Positions 7,905 to 16,180 of a DNA stretch of 56,175 nucleotides are shown here, piece by piece. Below the pieces are notes generated by a model. The model had not been told where the DNA came from and ran no database searches. It saw only the letters and a list, made by a program, of their open reading frames with translations. Made by a program: the position numbers and the translations under genes. The DNA comes from an uncultured Bacillota bacterium (lineage in GTDB: Bacteria > Bacillota > Clostridia > Christensenellales > QAND01). The stretch's first letter is position 1. Each line of letters opens with the position of its first letter. The stretch covers positions 1 to 56,175 of the forward strand of contig CAJLPK010000003.1 in NCBI GenBank assembly GCA_905208455.1. The letters are read 5' to 3'.

Positions 7905-7940
7905 TACAAAACAAAAGGGAGAGCGGTTCTCCCTTTCTTT
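7905..7940 (-). terminator. Terminator of glnA
   Basis: AAAGGGAGA / TCTCCCTTT stem read on the minus strand, followed by TTGTTTTGT, just after the glnA stop. Confidence 0.75.
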
Positions 7941-7942
7941 GT

Positions 7943-9274
7943 TTAATATTGGGTCAGATAGCGGTCCACTTCCCACTGATGGACCTGCACACGGTATTGG
8001 TCAAACTCCAGGCGCTTGGCCGTTACATATTTATCAAACACATGGTCGCCCAGGGTTTCGCGCATCAGCGGGTCATTCACCATATCCTGAATGGCTTCAT
8101 CCAGCGTGCCGGGCAGATTGCCCACCTTTTTCTCAATGCGTTCCTCTTCGCTCATGTGGTAGATATTGCCGTCCACGGGCAGGGGCGGCATCAAGCCGCG
8201 TTCAATGCCGTCCAAGCCGGCCCGGAGCACCAGCGCCAGCAGCAGATACGGATTGCAGGACGGATCAGGAGAACGAAGCTCCACACGGGTAGAATTGCCG
8301 CGCGCTGCCGGCACGCGGATCAGGGGGCTTCGGTTGCGCGCGGACCAGGCGATGTATACAGGCGCTTCATAGCCTGGCACCAAGCGTTTATAGGAATTGA
8401 CCAACGGATTGGCAATGGCCGTGATGCCCTTAGCATGCTCCAGCACGCCGGCGATGAACTGCAAGGCTTCGGTAGACAGGCCAAACTGCTTATCCGGATC
8501 ATAGAAAGCATTTTTGCCGTCCTTGAATAGCGACATATTGGTGTGCATGCCATTGCCCGCCACGCCGAATAACGGCTTTGGCATAAAGGTGGCATGCAGC
8601 TTATGCTTTTGCGCGATGGTTTTCACTGCCAGCTTAAAGGTAACGATATCGTCTGCGGCAGTCAATGCCTCCGCATACTTGAAATCGATTTCATGCTGGC
8701 CGGGCGCACATTCATGATGGGAAGCCTCGATCTCAAAGCCCATTTCTTCCAGCGCCAAACAGATGGCGATGCGGGCCTCTTCCCCCATATCCACGGGGCC
8801 GAGATCAAAGTAACCGGCTGCGTCATGGGTATGTGTGGTGGGCGAGCCGTCCTCCCTGGTATGGAAGAGAAAAAATTCCAATTCCGGGCCGACATTGAAA
8901 GAATATCCCATTTTGGAGGCATGGTCCAGCGCACGGATCAGGACATTGCGCGGATCCCCTTCAAACGGGGTATGGTCCGGACGGTATACGTTGCAAATCA
9001 AACGCGCGATGCGGTGCTCCTCCGGCGTCCAGGGATAGATGACAAAGGAATCCAGATCCGGATACAAACGCATATCCGATTCCTCGATGCGCACAAAGCC
9101 CTCAATGGAAGAGCCGTCAAACATACAATCGTTTTTCAAAGCCTTTTCCAACTGTTTGTCGGTGATCGCCACGTTTTTCAGCGAGCCCAAGATGTCTGTA
9201 AACTGCAAACGGATAAAACGCACATTGTTTTCGCGTACCATTTGCATGACCTGTTCTTTGGTATACTTTGCCAT
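7943..9274 (-). CDS. glnA: Glutamine synthetase type I (alpha)
   Basis: A 443-residue GSI. Visible landmarks are FTDILGSLKNVAI near the N-terminus, DGSSIEGFVRIEESDM (contains the Arg of the Firmicutes feedback-inhibition site), the metal-binding GPELEFFLF, the ATP-site KPLFGVAGNGMHTN, the Glu-flap-containing region RNRSPLIRVPAARG, and the C-terminal VHQWEVDRYLTQY shared with Bacillus GlnA. The length and lack of the adenylylation loop place it in GSI-alpha. It makes glutamine from glutamate and ammonia. A near-perfect AGGAGG lies before the ATG. No glnR neighbour is present in the window, so its regulation can only be guessed. Confidence 0.97.
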   Translation of the reverse strand: MAKYTKEQVMQMVRENNVRFIRLQFTDILGSLKNVAITDKQLEKALKNDCMFDGSSIEGFVRIEESDMRLYPDLDSFVIYPWTPEEHRIARLICNVYRPDHTPFEGDPRNVLIRALDHASKMGYSFNVGPELEFFLFHTREDGSPTTHTHDAAGYFDLGPVDMGEEARIAICLALEEMGFEIEASHHECAPGQHEIDFKYAEALTAADDIVTFKLAVKTIAQKHKLHATFMPKPLFGVAGNGMHTNMSLFKDGKNAFYDPDKQFGLSTEALQFIAGVLEHAKGITAIANPLVNSYKRLVPGYEAPVYIAWSARNRSPLIRVPAARGNSTRVELRSPDPSCNPYLLLALVLRAGLDGIERGLMPPLPVDGNIYHMSEEERIEKKVGNLPGTLDEAIQDMVNDPLMRETLGDHVFDKYVTAKRLEFDQYRVQVHQWEVDRYLTQY

Positions 9275-9374
9275 AGATGCCTCCTAAAGATTTTCCAATG
9301 GGATTCTATATGAGGAAAGCAAACAGAGAAGGCCCTAAGGCCCAGCGTTTGCATACCGGTTTATGAATAAAAGT

Positions 9375-9403
9375 ATCATACCATAAAAATAAGAAGTTTG
9401 AAA
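9375..9403 (-). promoter_or_regulatory. Promoter of glnA
   Basis: On the minus strand TTTCAA (9403-9398), a 17-base spacer and TATGAT (9380-9375) with an upstream TG (extended -10). The leader to the ATG is about 95 bases and contains a short GGCC-TTAG-GGCC repeat at 9331-9343. Confidence 0.6.
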
Positions 9404-9425
9404 CGAAAAAGAAGAAATCAGGGAA

Positions 9426-9456
9426 AATCAAAACAGCACGCAGGGCAGCGTGCTGT
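9426..9456 (-). terminator. Terminator of the AI-2E family gene
   Basis: AAACAGCACGC / GCGTGCTGTTT 11-bp stem with TTTTGATTTT after it on the minus strand. Confidence 0.85.
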
Positions 9457-9479
9457 TTGGCGATGAGTATTTAGGTTGG

Positions 9480-10618
9480 TCAGTCCTCCATTTTATCCGG
9501 GCTGACCCGCTTGTTCTCCAAGCCGATCTCCACAACAAAGGAAAACAGCGAATACAATACGGCCATCAGCGGAACGCCCAGGAACATGCCGACAACGCCG
9601 AAGAACCCGCCGCCGACCAGGATGCCGAACATGACCCAAAATGCGGACAGCCCCATTTTGTTGCCGCATAGCCAGGGGATCAATACATTGCCCTCCAAAG
9701 CCTGGACGATGACCACAGTGATAAGGAATAATAGAAAATGGCTGGGGCTAAAGACCAAAAGCAGCAGCAAACAGATGATGCCGCCCACAATCGGCCCAAA
9801 AAACGGAATGAGATTGAAAATGCCCATGATCAGGCATAGCAGCAGCGCATAAGGTATGCTGAAAATAGAGCATACCACAAAGATAACTACGGACACCAGC
9901 AGAGAGGTAAACAGCTTGCTGTTGATGAACATGGAAAACATCATGTTGGCATTGTGCAGGATCAACAGCGTCAGATCCCCCTTGGATTCCGGCAGGATCC
10001 AGTACAAAATCTTTTTAGACTGCCGCATGAAGTTTTCCTTGCCGTATAAAACATAGACGGACAGCAGCAGTGCCAGCAAAAAGTTGATGGCGCTGTTGGT
10101 GATATTCTGCATAACAGAGGCCAGGGAAACAGTGATCAACCCAAACGATTCCAGGACCTTTTCTCCCAGCTCAGTCAAGCTGCCGGCAATTTCCGTGATT
10201 TTGTCCGGCGTTACATGCCAGTGGGACAAAACGGAATTCAGCGTTTCATTGATGCCGCCGACATATTGCGGGAAACGGTCTATCACGGTGGTGATGCTTT
10301 CAATGAACTGAGGGACAATGGAAATAATGAGAAATACCAAAATGCCAATGACCAACAGATACACAATGGCAACGGAAAGCGCACGGACGGCCTTTTTTGG
10401 CAGTTTGGTTTTGGACAGCAGCTTTTCAAAAAACATCATAGGCCGGTTCAGCAAATAGGCCATGACAAAGGCTAAAATAAAAGGGAATAAAACATTAAGC
10501 ACCTTACCGATAAAGGCAAGGACGCCGGGGAAATTATCTAAAAAAAAACAAATAGGATCAACAGAACGCCTACATACAGCGCACAGTTTGCGATTTTACG
10601 TACATCACGCGCATTCAT
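9480..10618 (-). CDS. AI-2E family transporter, reading frame interrupted at a T9 run
   Basis: An AI-2E/TqsA/YdiK-type permease with about eight membrane helices; the body (ATG 10502 to stop 9480, 340 residues) includes the family signature region IPFFGPIVGGI and the ends expected. The natural N-terminus lies in another frame: ATG at 10618 with AGGAGG gives MNARDVRKIANCALYVGVLL.. and stops right after a run of nine T (10548-10540, coding strand). One extra base in the run would join it to LDNFPGVLAFIGKVLNVLFPF and give a normal 379-residue protein. The choices are transcriptional slippage, a phase-variable or inactivated gene, or a sequencing error. Without repair, translation would need to start at 10502, which has only a weak site and lacks the first helix. 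Substrate unknown: the family exports or imports varied solutes. Confidence 0.85.
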
Positions 10619-10731
10619 GGCTGGATCCTCCTTTATAAAAGTCTCTTTTGAACATACCTTATTTTGCCTAATGAAACAAGTCCTATCCTTAAATTTCGGA
10701 GAAAAATCAATCAAAAGACAAGGATCCCCAA

Positions 10732-10762
10732 GAAAAAAGCAGCCAAGGGCTGCTTTTCCTTT
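10732..10762 (-). terminator. Terminator of murC
   Basis: AAAAGCAGCC / GGCTGCTTTT stem followed by TTCTT on the minus strand, directly after the murC stop. Confidence 0.8.
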
Positions 10763-12138
10763 TATTCCAATACAAGGCGCACCTTTTTGAACACATCCCC
10801 GGAGCCTACGGCCACGACAAGATCGCCAGGCTGCCAATGCGCATGCAGATAATCCCGAATATCCTCAAACGTGGGCAAATATTCAACCTTGGTGCCGTTG
10901 TTGGCAATTTTGGCGACCAGGTCTTTGGCGTGGACGATGCCGGTATCGATATCGCGGCCGGGATAGATGTCCGGAACCAAGACCTCATCAGCATCTTCAA
11001 AGCATTTCCCATACTTTTCCATCAGCGTTTTGGCGCGTGTATAGGAGTTGCATTGGAAAATACACCACAGCTTTTTGTGCGGGGTTTGTTTGGCGGCCTG
11101 TAAGCAGGCACGGATCTCGCTGGGATGATGGGCGTAATCATGAAACAGCTTTACGCCGTCCTTTTCGCCAAAAAACTCGAACCTGCGCGCTACCAGCCGG
11201 TATTCGGCCAAAGCGCCGGCAATGCAGTCGTATGGTACGCCCAGCTGACGCGACACCGCGATGGCGGCCAACGCATTTTGCACGTTATGGCGGCCGGGTA
11301 CGCCCAGTTGGATTTTCTGCACAGGCACGCCTTGCTCCAGCACCGTGAAGGAGGGATGGCCATAACCGTCGTATTCGATGTGCTGAGCCTGATAATCAGC
11401 CTTGGTATCCAAAGCATAGGTCACCGTGCGCACAGGGCAGTCTTTGACCAGCGCCGCCACGCGCCAATCCTCTATGTTGGCGACAAAAACACCCGTTTTT
11501 GGCATAAGGTGGATAAACTCATCAAATACGGAAGCGATCTCGTCGATATCCTTATAGCAATCCAAATGATCGTCGTCGATGTTGTTGATGACCTCGATGG
11601 TGGGGTGCAGCGTAAGAAAGCTGCGGACATATTCGCACGCCTCGGTGACGAATAGCCCGCTCTGCCCTACACGGGTACCGCCTGTTAAAAACTCTACCTC
11701 TCCGCCAACATGGATGGTGGGGTCTTTTTTTGCTTTCAGCAGGATCAGGCCAAGCATAGAGGTGATGGTGGTTTTGCCATGGCAGCCTGCGATGCCGACG
11801 ACCTCCTCAAAATGTCCGGAAATCATGCCCAGCAAAACGGAGCGCTCAATGGCAGGAAGGCCCTTTGCCAAGGCGGCGGCCATTTCCGGGTTTGTCGGCT
11901 TGATGGCGGCGCTGTATACAATGGCATCCGCCCCTTCGATCTGGCTGGCCTTTTGGCCGATATATACCTTGATGCCAAGGCTTTCTAAATGGTCAGTAAA
12001 GGCAGAAGCAATGCGGTCCGAACCGGTCACGGTATATCCCTGATGATGCATGATCATCGCCAGGCCGTTCATGCTGCAGCCGCCAATGCCGATGAAATGC
12101 AGGTGTTGTCCCTTTTTCAGTGTAAATGAGCTAGACAA
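10762..12138 (-). CDS. murC: UDP-N-acetylmuramate--L-alanine ligase
   Basis: A 458-residue Mur ligase with all three domains: an N-terminal Rossmann domain (HFIGIGGCSMNGLA, the UDP-binding loop), the central ATPase with P-loop GCHGKTT (residues 119-124) and the conserved NIDDDHLDCY, and a C-terminal domain with HDYAHHPSEI, diagnostic for MurC. It adds L-Ala to UDP-MurNAc in cytoplasmic peptidoglycan synthesis. The start is TTG (12138) with AAAGGAG at ten bases; no ATG fits as well. A promoter is seen upstream. It stands alone rather than in a dcw cluster. Confidence 0.97.
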   Translation of the reverse strand: MSSSFTLKKGQHLHFIGIGGCSMNGLAMIMHHQGYTVTGSDRIASAFTDHLESLGIKVYIGQKASQIEGADAIVYSAAIKPTNPEMAAALAKGLPAIERSVLLGMISGHFEEVVGIAGCHGKTTITSMLGLILLKAKKDPTIHVGGEVEFLTGGTRVGQSGLFVTEACEYVRSFLTLHPTIEVINNIDDDHLDCYKDIDEIASVFDEFIHLMPKTGVFVANIEDWRVAALVKDCPVRTVTYALDTKADYQAQHIEYDGYGHPSFTVLEQGVPVQKIQLGVPGRHNVQNALAAIAVSRQLGVPYDCIAGALAEYRLVARRFEFFGEKDGVKLFHDYAHHPSEIRACLQAAKQTPHKKLWCIFQCNSYTRAKTLMEKYGKCFEDADEVLVPDIYPGRDIDTGIVHAKDLVAKIANNGTKVEYLPTFEDIRDYLHAHWQPGDLVVAVGSGDVFKKVRLVLE

Positions 12139-12169
12139 TGCTTTTCCGCTCCTTTATATGGTTTGTTTC

Positions 12170-12199
12170 ATTATACTCGCTGGATTGCCGGTTTATCAA
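12170..12199 (-). promoter_or_regulatory. Promoter of murC
   Basis: On the minus strand TTGATA (12199-12194), an 18-base spacer and TATAAT (12175-12170), about 31 bases before the TTG start. Confidence 0.65.
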
Positions 12200-12290
12200 C
12201 CTTTAGGGACAAAACCGAAAAAACAGGAACACAATAGGGGGCATAAAATGGAAGGGTGCGTCATAAATTGCAGGGGAGAGGGGAAACAAC

Positions 12291-12731
12291 ATGCCGCTAA
12301 CGGATAGGGAAATTTTTGCACGTTTGATCCAGTGTGAAGCTGGAGGAGAAGGTGATAACGGAATGAGGGCCGTGGCCAGCGTCGTGATGAACCGCGTCAA
12401 CGCAAGCACAGGAGAATACGCCCGCATAGGGCAGGGCAGCATCCGAAAAATCATTTTTCAGCCGGGACAGTTTGTATGTGCGTCCGAAACGGAACGCGGC
12501 CGGTATAACCCACAAAACCTATATAATATGAGCCCGGAGCAGATCCATTTTGATATTGCGGACTGGGCCATCGCAGGCAACCGGCTGCTAAATCTAGGGC
12601 AGGCTCTGTGGTTTTTCAATCCATACAGCCCTACCTGCAAGGAAAACTTTCCCAGCGAGGTGGGGTATTTTGTCACGAGGATCGGAGACCATTGCTTTTA
12701 TAACCCCACAGAGGCCTACAATGAGACATAG
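12291..12731 (+). CDS. cwlJ: Spore cortex-lytic hydrolase, CwlJ/SleB catalytic family
   Basis: A 146-residue hydrolase_2 domain protein without the N-terminal peptidoglycan-binding domain or signal peptide of SleB, so it matches CwlJ in form. The predicted catalytic Glu is in LIQCEAGGEGDNGM, followed by AVASVVMNRV, QPGQFVC and the ALWFFNP motif, all typical. CwlJ breaks down spore cortex peptidoglycan during germination. The next gene encodes a GerQ-like coat protein, and CwlJ depends on GerQ for its place in the spore in Bacillus; the two genes overlap in reading or nearly touch here. An AGGGGAGAGG site precedes the ATG. Confidence 0.85.
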   Translation: MPLTDREIFARLIQCEAGGEGDNGMRAVASVVMNRVNASTGEYARIGQGSIRKIIFQPGQFVCASETERGRYNPQNLYNMSPEQIHFDIADWAIAGNRLLNLGQALWFFNPYSPTCKENFPSEVGYFVTRIGDHCFYNPTEAYNET

Positions 12732-12748
12732 TGAAAGGAGAGGATATT

Positions 12749-13123
12749 ATGGAGGTAGATCCGCAGATTTTGGATGATTTGATGAAAAATTCCGGCTATG
12801 AAGGACAGCAGGCCAATACAACCTCGGAATTTTATACAGAATCGTTTTCGGAGGTGCTCGCCAAAAGCATCGGCTATTTTGTAACGGCGGAATTTCTCAT
12901 CGGCAGCAACAATTTGGTAGAGCGTTCCGGCATTTTATACGCTGTGGGCAATAATTTCATGACCCTACAGGAGGGGCCGGACGGACCGTTTATGATCTGT
13001 GATGTATATTCAATCAAGTTTGTTACGATCTACAATTCACGAACCCGGCCGGAGATCCTGAGCCATAGAAATTTCCAGACCAATGTATACCGCAATGCTT
13101 CTTATCCGGGGCAGCGGCGCTGA
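12749..13123 (+). CDS. gerQ: GerQ-like spore coat protein
   Basis: A 124-residue protein. Its central core (YFVTAEFLIGSNNLVERSGILYAVGNNFMTLQE...FMICDVYSIKFVTIY) matches the GerQ domain, a small beta-rich module that in Bacillus is needed for CwlJ localisation and is crosslinked in the coat. The N-terminal 40 residues are polar and variable, as expected. The start at ATG 12749 is chosen for AAAGGAGAGG before it; a GTG 18 bases earlier is less likely since it lacks such a site. It follows cwlJ with an 18-base gap and is followed by a strong terminator. Confidence 0.75.
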   Translation: MEVDPQILDDLMKNSGYEGQQANTTSEFYTESFSEVLAKSIGYFVTAEFLIGSNNLVERSGILYAVGNNFMTLQEGPDGPFMICDVYSIKFVTIYNSRTRPEILSHRNFQTNVYRNASYPGQRR

Positions 13124-13131
13124 GAAAAAAT

Positions 13132-13173
13132 CAAAAAGCCTTGCAGGCACAAATCGCCTGCAAGGCTTTTGCC
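13132..13173. terminator. Bidirectional terminator after gerQ and the UroD-like gene
   Basis: AAAAGCCTTGCAGGC ACAAATC GCCTGCAAGGCTTTT: perfect 15-bp stem with A and T flanks, between two convergent genes. Confidence 0.92.
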
Positions 13174-13182
13174 TATACAGGA

Positions 13183-14157
13183 TTAGTGCTTTGAGGCGTA
13201 GGCTTCACAGGATTCTATCACCCAGTGAATATGCTCGCTGGGAAGAGAATAATGGATGCTGCAATCTGAGCTGATGATGAGGTTCTGCTGGCCGGCGCTT
13301 TGCAAAAACGCCTCTGTCTGGCGTTGGATTTCTTCCTTGCTGCCGGTATAGAGAAGGGCGCCAGGCCGATGATCGAAGCCACCCATCAAAGTAGTCCCTG
13401 GCTTAAAGAAAGCGCGCGCTTTTTCAAAGGTATCGATTTGCTCTACGCGCATATCCCAGTTTACAGTTTGGTAAGGCAGGTCGTTCCACAGAGAAAGGTC
13501 ATTTTCTCCGAGATCGCCGCAGATATGCATGATGTTGTGGGCGAAATTTTCATTGGCATGCTCTAAAAGCTGGCGGTCCAGAGGAAGCATTTCACGGCGA
13601 AATTCCTCTTCATCAAACTGAAAGGTCTTATGGTTTCTACGAAAGGAAAGCATGACGCCGTCCAGCGCGGTTTCTTCTTTATATGCATCCAGCAGCAGAT
13701 CGTTGCAGTCACGCGCAAAGGCGACAGCGTCTTGTACAATCTGCCGGTGATTGCGCCAGGCAGAGAGCATATCCATACCGTTGAAATCCAGGCGCATGGA
13801 TTTGCGGACATTGTTGAATGCCGTATACAGCAGCCCGAATACAGCAATATCGCCGGAAAGGGCTTCTGAAACCCGTTTGGCACGGTCTACTTGCTGGGCG
13901 ATGAAGGGGTGTGTACGCTTGACGGGGCGAAGATGCTTAAAGTCCTCAATGGTCCCGGTGATATTTTCAATGGGACAGCCATCATTGCCGTCGCATTGCA
14001 AGAGCAGCATGTCCACCTTGCTTTCGCGGGCCCATTTGATATAGGCTCCTACGGAGTTGTCGGCATCCTGCTCGGGGAAATGCCGGTAAAGCATAACGGG
14101 AACCCGGTCGACAGGCAGCCCCTCCATAGCGTGTAAGGCCCTTGTTTTTGCGTTCAT
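13183..14157 (-). CDS. Uroporphyrinogen decarboxylase family protein (UroD/MtaA-like methyltransferase)
   Basis: A 324-residue protein of the UroD superfamily. The start MNAKTRALHAMEGLPVDRVPVMLYRHF shows the typical R...L.G..PDR.PV opening motif, and later IMHICGDLGENDLSLWNDLPYQTVNWDMRV matches the barrel strand that carries His/Cys in corrinoid methyltransferases; the end LIISSDCSIHYSLPSEHIHWVIESCEAY matches the final strand with a Cys. Catalytic Asp pairs of real heme-pathway UroD are not clear, and there are no heme genes nearby, so a methyl-transfer role on a corrinoid or related substrate is more likely than heme synthesis (inference). The ATG at 14157 has AAAGGAG; the longer frame upstream lacks a site. 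Confidence 0.8.
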   Translation of the reverse strand: MNAKTRALHAMEGLPVDRVPVMLYRHFPEQDADNSVGAYIKWARESKVDMLLLQCDGNDGCPIENITGTIEDFKHLRPVKRTHPFIAQQVDRAKRVSEALSGDIAVFGLLYTAFNNVRKSMRLDFNGMDMLSAWRNHRQIVQDAVAFARDCNDLLLDAYKEETALDGVMLSFRRNHKTFQFDEEEFRREMLPLDRQLLEHANENFAHNIMHICGDLGENDLSLWNDLPYQTVNWDMRVEQIDTFEKARAFFKPGTTLMGGFDHRPGALLYTGSKEEIQRQTEAFLQSAGQQNLIISSDCSIHYSLPSEHIHWVIESCEAYASKH

Positions 14158-14235
14158 ACTCAATTCTCCTTTATGATCAGATAATTTCATTTTAGCATAT
14201 TTTGTGTGCCTTACCAACGTATGTTACAGGAGGAA

Positions 14236-14910
14236 TCAAGGGAGGCGCATTTCGGGGCCCAAGAGGGTAAAGCGGCTTTTTGAAAATAGCAGGAGGCCGT
14301 CCCGGCGCATTTTGCCAAGCTCAGAGGAAAGGGCGCTTCGGTCTACGCATAAATAGTCCGCCAGCTGCTGACGGTTCAGCGGGATGACAAATGTAGGGCT
14401 GTGTGCCAGCCGGGCCTGCTCGGAAAGATAGGAAAGCAGCTTTGCGCGCAGGCTGCGCTTGGAAAGGTGTTCAATTTTTTGCGTCAGCATCTGGTTTTTT
14501 TTCGCTAGAATGTGGAGCAGGTTTGTTACCAATGTAAGGGGACAAGCAGAAAGCGTATCCGCTTGACGGAAAAGATCGGCTTGCAGAAACAGCGCCTCTA
14601 CATCGCTATCGGCCAAGACAGAGACAGGAAGGGCCGGCGCTGCGCTCAAGGAGAACGATTCCCCAAACAATGCGCCTGGGCCAAGGCGTGCCAACAGGCT
14701 GCGGTGCCCCCAAAAATCCTCTTTTACGATGTGCAATTCTCCCTCCAGCACAAGCCCGAACTGCGGCGGCTGCCCGCAAGACATCAAATAAGCCCCCTTT
14801 GGATAACGGCGAGTATATGCGTGGAAGCTTTCCAGCGCCTGATGGATCTGCGGCTCTGTCAGGCCTTCAAATAAGGGGAAGCTGGCAAGTGATGCAATCA
14901 AATTTTTCAT
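14236..14910 (-). CDS. Crp/Fnr family transcriptional regulator
   Basis: A 224-residue regulator with an N-terminal cyclic-nucleotide-binding-like beta roll (FPLFEGLTEPQIHQALES..YPKGAYLMSCGQPPQFGLVLEGELHIVKED..LARLGPGALFGESFSLS) and a C-terminal HTH (NRQQLADYLCVDRSALSSELGKMRRDGLL). The N-terminal cysteines of a FNR iron-sulfur cluster are absent. The start at 14910 follows AAAGGAG. It is divergent from a ferredoxin-like gene; in many Clostridia this regulator/ferredoxin pair is next to the hydroxylamine reductase gene hcp and linked to nitrosative stress, but hcp is not present here. A palindrome in the shared upstream region is its probable site. Confidence 0.9.
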   Translation of the reverse strand: MKNLIASLASFPLFEGLTEPQIHQALESFHAYTRRYPKGAYLMSCGQPPQFGLVLEGELHIVKEDFWGHRSLLARLGPGALFGESFSLSAAPALPVSVLADSDVEALFLQADLFRQADTLSACPLTLVTNLLHILAKKNQMLTQKIEHLSKRSLRAKLLSYLSEQARLAHSPTFVIPLNRQQLADYLCVDRSALSSELGKMRRDGLLLFSKSRFTLLGPEMRLP

Positions 14911-14924
14911 ATTCTGCTCCTTTT

Positions 14925-14938
14925 GTTGTAAAAACAAC
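14925..14938. promoter_or_regulatory. Candidate Crp/Fnr operator between the divergent genes
   Basis: GTTGT AAAA ACAAC, a perfect 5-4-5 inverted repeat 15 bases before the regulator start. Its centre is about 41 bases before a plausible start point for the divergent ferredoxin gene (TACGAT near 14961-14966), the usual class II activation position; this spacing is inferred, not observed. Confidence 0.5.
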
Positions 14939-15013
14939 GGAAAACCTTTTGATTGTATAGTACGATATACGCATCCAAAAAGCAAAGAGGATGAGGACAA
15001 GGAGAGATGAATC

Positions 15014-15664
15014 ATGAGACGAAGGATCATTAAAATCGATACAGAAAAATGCAATGGCTGCGGGCTGTGCGCCAAGGCATGCCATGAAGGCGCGATTGCT
15101 ATGGTGGATGGAAAAGCCGTGCTGGTACGGGATGATTATTGCGATGGGCTGGGGGATTGCCTGCCGGCCTGCCCAACAGGGGCGATCTCCTTTGAAGTCA
15201 GAGAGGCGGAAGCGTATGACCAGGCAGCCGTGAACCAAAGGCTTGGGAAGCAGGGGGCTTGTGCGGGCGCGCAGAGCCAAAAAATGACAAGCCGCAATTC
15301 GGGAAGCGCGTTGATGCAATGGCCGGTACAGATTCAGCTGGCCCCTGTCAATGCGCCGTATTTCAAGGGAGCCCATTTGCTCATTGCCGCAGACTGTACG
15401 GCGTATGCCTACCGGGAATTTCACACGGCCTTTATGGAGGGGCGCATTACGATGATCGGCTGCCCGAAGCTGGATGAAGCGCCGTATATAGAAAAGCTGA
15501 GCGCGATTTTTCAGCAAAATGATATCAAAGACATCACATTGGTTCGGATGGAAGTGCCGTGCTGCGGAGGGATGGACCGCATCATCCAGCAGGCCCTTTT
15601 GTTATCCGGCAAACAGATCCCCTACCGTGTAGAGACCCTTGCATTGGACGGCACTTGGAAATGA
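15014..15664 (+). CDS. 4Fe-4S dicluster ferredoxin-like protein
   Basis: A 216-residue protein. The first 65 residues are a 2[4Fe-4S] ferredoxin: CNGCGLCAKACHEG and a second cluster motif CDGLGDCLPACPTGAI, in which a CDGLGDC spacing replaces the usual CxxCxxC. The rest (about 150 residues) has further conserved cysteines: ADCTAYAY, GCPKLD and VPCCGGMD. This longer architecture is widespread beside Crp/Fnr regulators and hcp in anaerobes, where it probably carries electrons for Hcp (inference). An AAGGAG site precedes the ATG. It is followed by a strong terminator and appears to be transcribed alone. Confidence 0.9.
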   Translation: MRRRIIKIDTEKCNGCGLCAKACHEGAIAMVDGKAVLVRDDYCDGLGDCLPACPTGAISFEVREAEAYDQAAVNQRLGKQGACAGAQSQKMTSRNSGSALMQWPVQIQLAPVNAPYFKGAHLLIAADCTAYAYREFHTAFMEGRITMIGCPKLDEAPYIEKLSAIFQQNDIKDITLVRMEVPCCGGMDRIIQQALLLSGKQIPYRVETLALDGTWK

Positions 15665-15708
15665 GAACGGACAAGCCGCGTTAAAATACCAAAAAATGGA
15701 GGATTTGC

Positions 15709-15738
15709 AAAACAGCGCATTTTTGCGCTGTTTTTGTT
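15709..15738 (+). terminator. Terminator of the ferredoxin gene
   Basis: AAAACAGCGC / GCGCTGTTTT stem with a T-rich loop and TTTTTG after it. Confidence 0.9.
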
Positions 15739-15854
15739 TCTTTTCAGGGGGAAAGCCATCGATTCTTAATGGAATTTTTATTTATCCCGGATGTTTGTTT
15801 GCACCTTCTTCATGAAAGATGGGCTACCATAAGAATTGCAAGGAGGGGAGAAAT

Positions 15855-16049
15855 ATGGAAAACAGTATCCTCTATACGGAAAAGGGAAAAAACGCTTTCA
15901 TGCTAAGCTTCATAAATCTTTTCAGCAAGCATCCAGCTTTGAAATGGGCGCTGGTATGGACAGTGCTGCCGGTTCTCTCTGTGGCGGCGGTAGCGTTGGC
16001 AACGGGCGCCTTGGTGCTGCCCATCGCCCTGGTATGCGGCTGGGTGTAA
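15855..16049 (+). CDS. Small membrane protein of unknown function
   Basis: A 64-residue protein beginning MENSILYTEKGKNAFML, with an amphipathic middle and two adjacent hydrophobic segments (ALKWALVWTVLPVLSVAAVALATGALVLPIALVCGWV). The ATG at 15855 has AGGAGGGGAG upstream. It stands 180 bases before kdpF, on the same strand and in front of the long inverted repeat. I do not recognise a family; a role with the Kdp system is possible only by position. Confidence 0.5.
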   Translation: MENSILYTEKGKNAFMLSFINLFSKHPALKWALVWTVLPVLSVAAVALATGALVLPIALVCGWV

Positions 16050-16057
16050 ACAGCGGG

Positions 16058-16154
16058 TATAAAGCTTTATAGGCTAAAATAAAGATCGTGCGGAGACAGC
16101 GTATAAAGGTTCCTTTATAGAATCTTTATACGATTTTAATGTCCCCGCACGATC
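16058..16154 (+). promoter_or_regulatory. Candidate KdpE-binding region framed by a long inverted repeat
   Basis: Upstream of kdpF, TTTATA-GAATC-TTTATA (16114-16130) is a direct repeat with an 11-base period, the spacing used by OmpR-family regulators. Three more copies of the hexamer occur on either strand (16058-16063, 16066-16071, 16102-16107). The cluster lies inside an inverted repeat with arms GATCGTGCGG..GAC (16084) and GTC..CCGCACGATC (to 16154). KdpE binding is inferred from the class of regulator, the position and a likeness to the E. coli kdp site. Confidence 0.5.
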
Positions 16155-16180
16155 TATTTATGCTGTTTTTAACAGCTCGT

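Noticed and set aside
9290..9380. Glutamine riboswitch or T-box upstream of glnA
   Set aside because: No conserved riboswitch or T-box sequence is seen; only a short four-pair hairpin.
16084..16154. c-di-AMP (ydaO) riboswitch before kdpF
   Set aside because: The conserved ydaO sequence blocks are absent; the region is better explained by repeats for KdpE and an inverted repeat.
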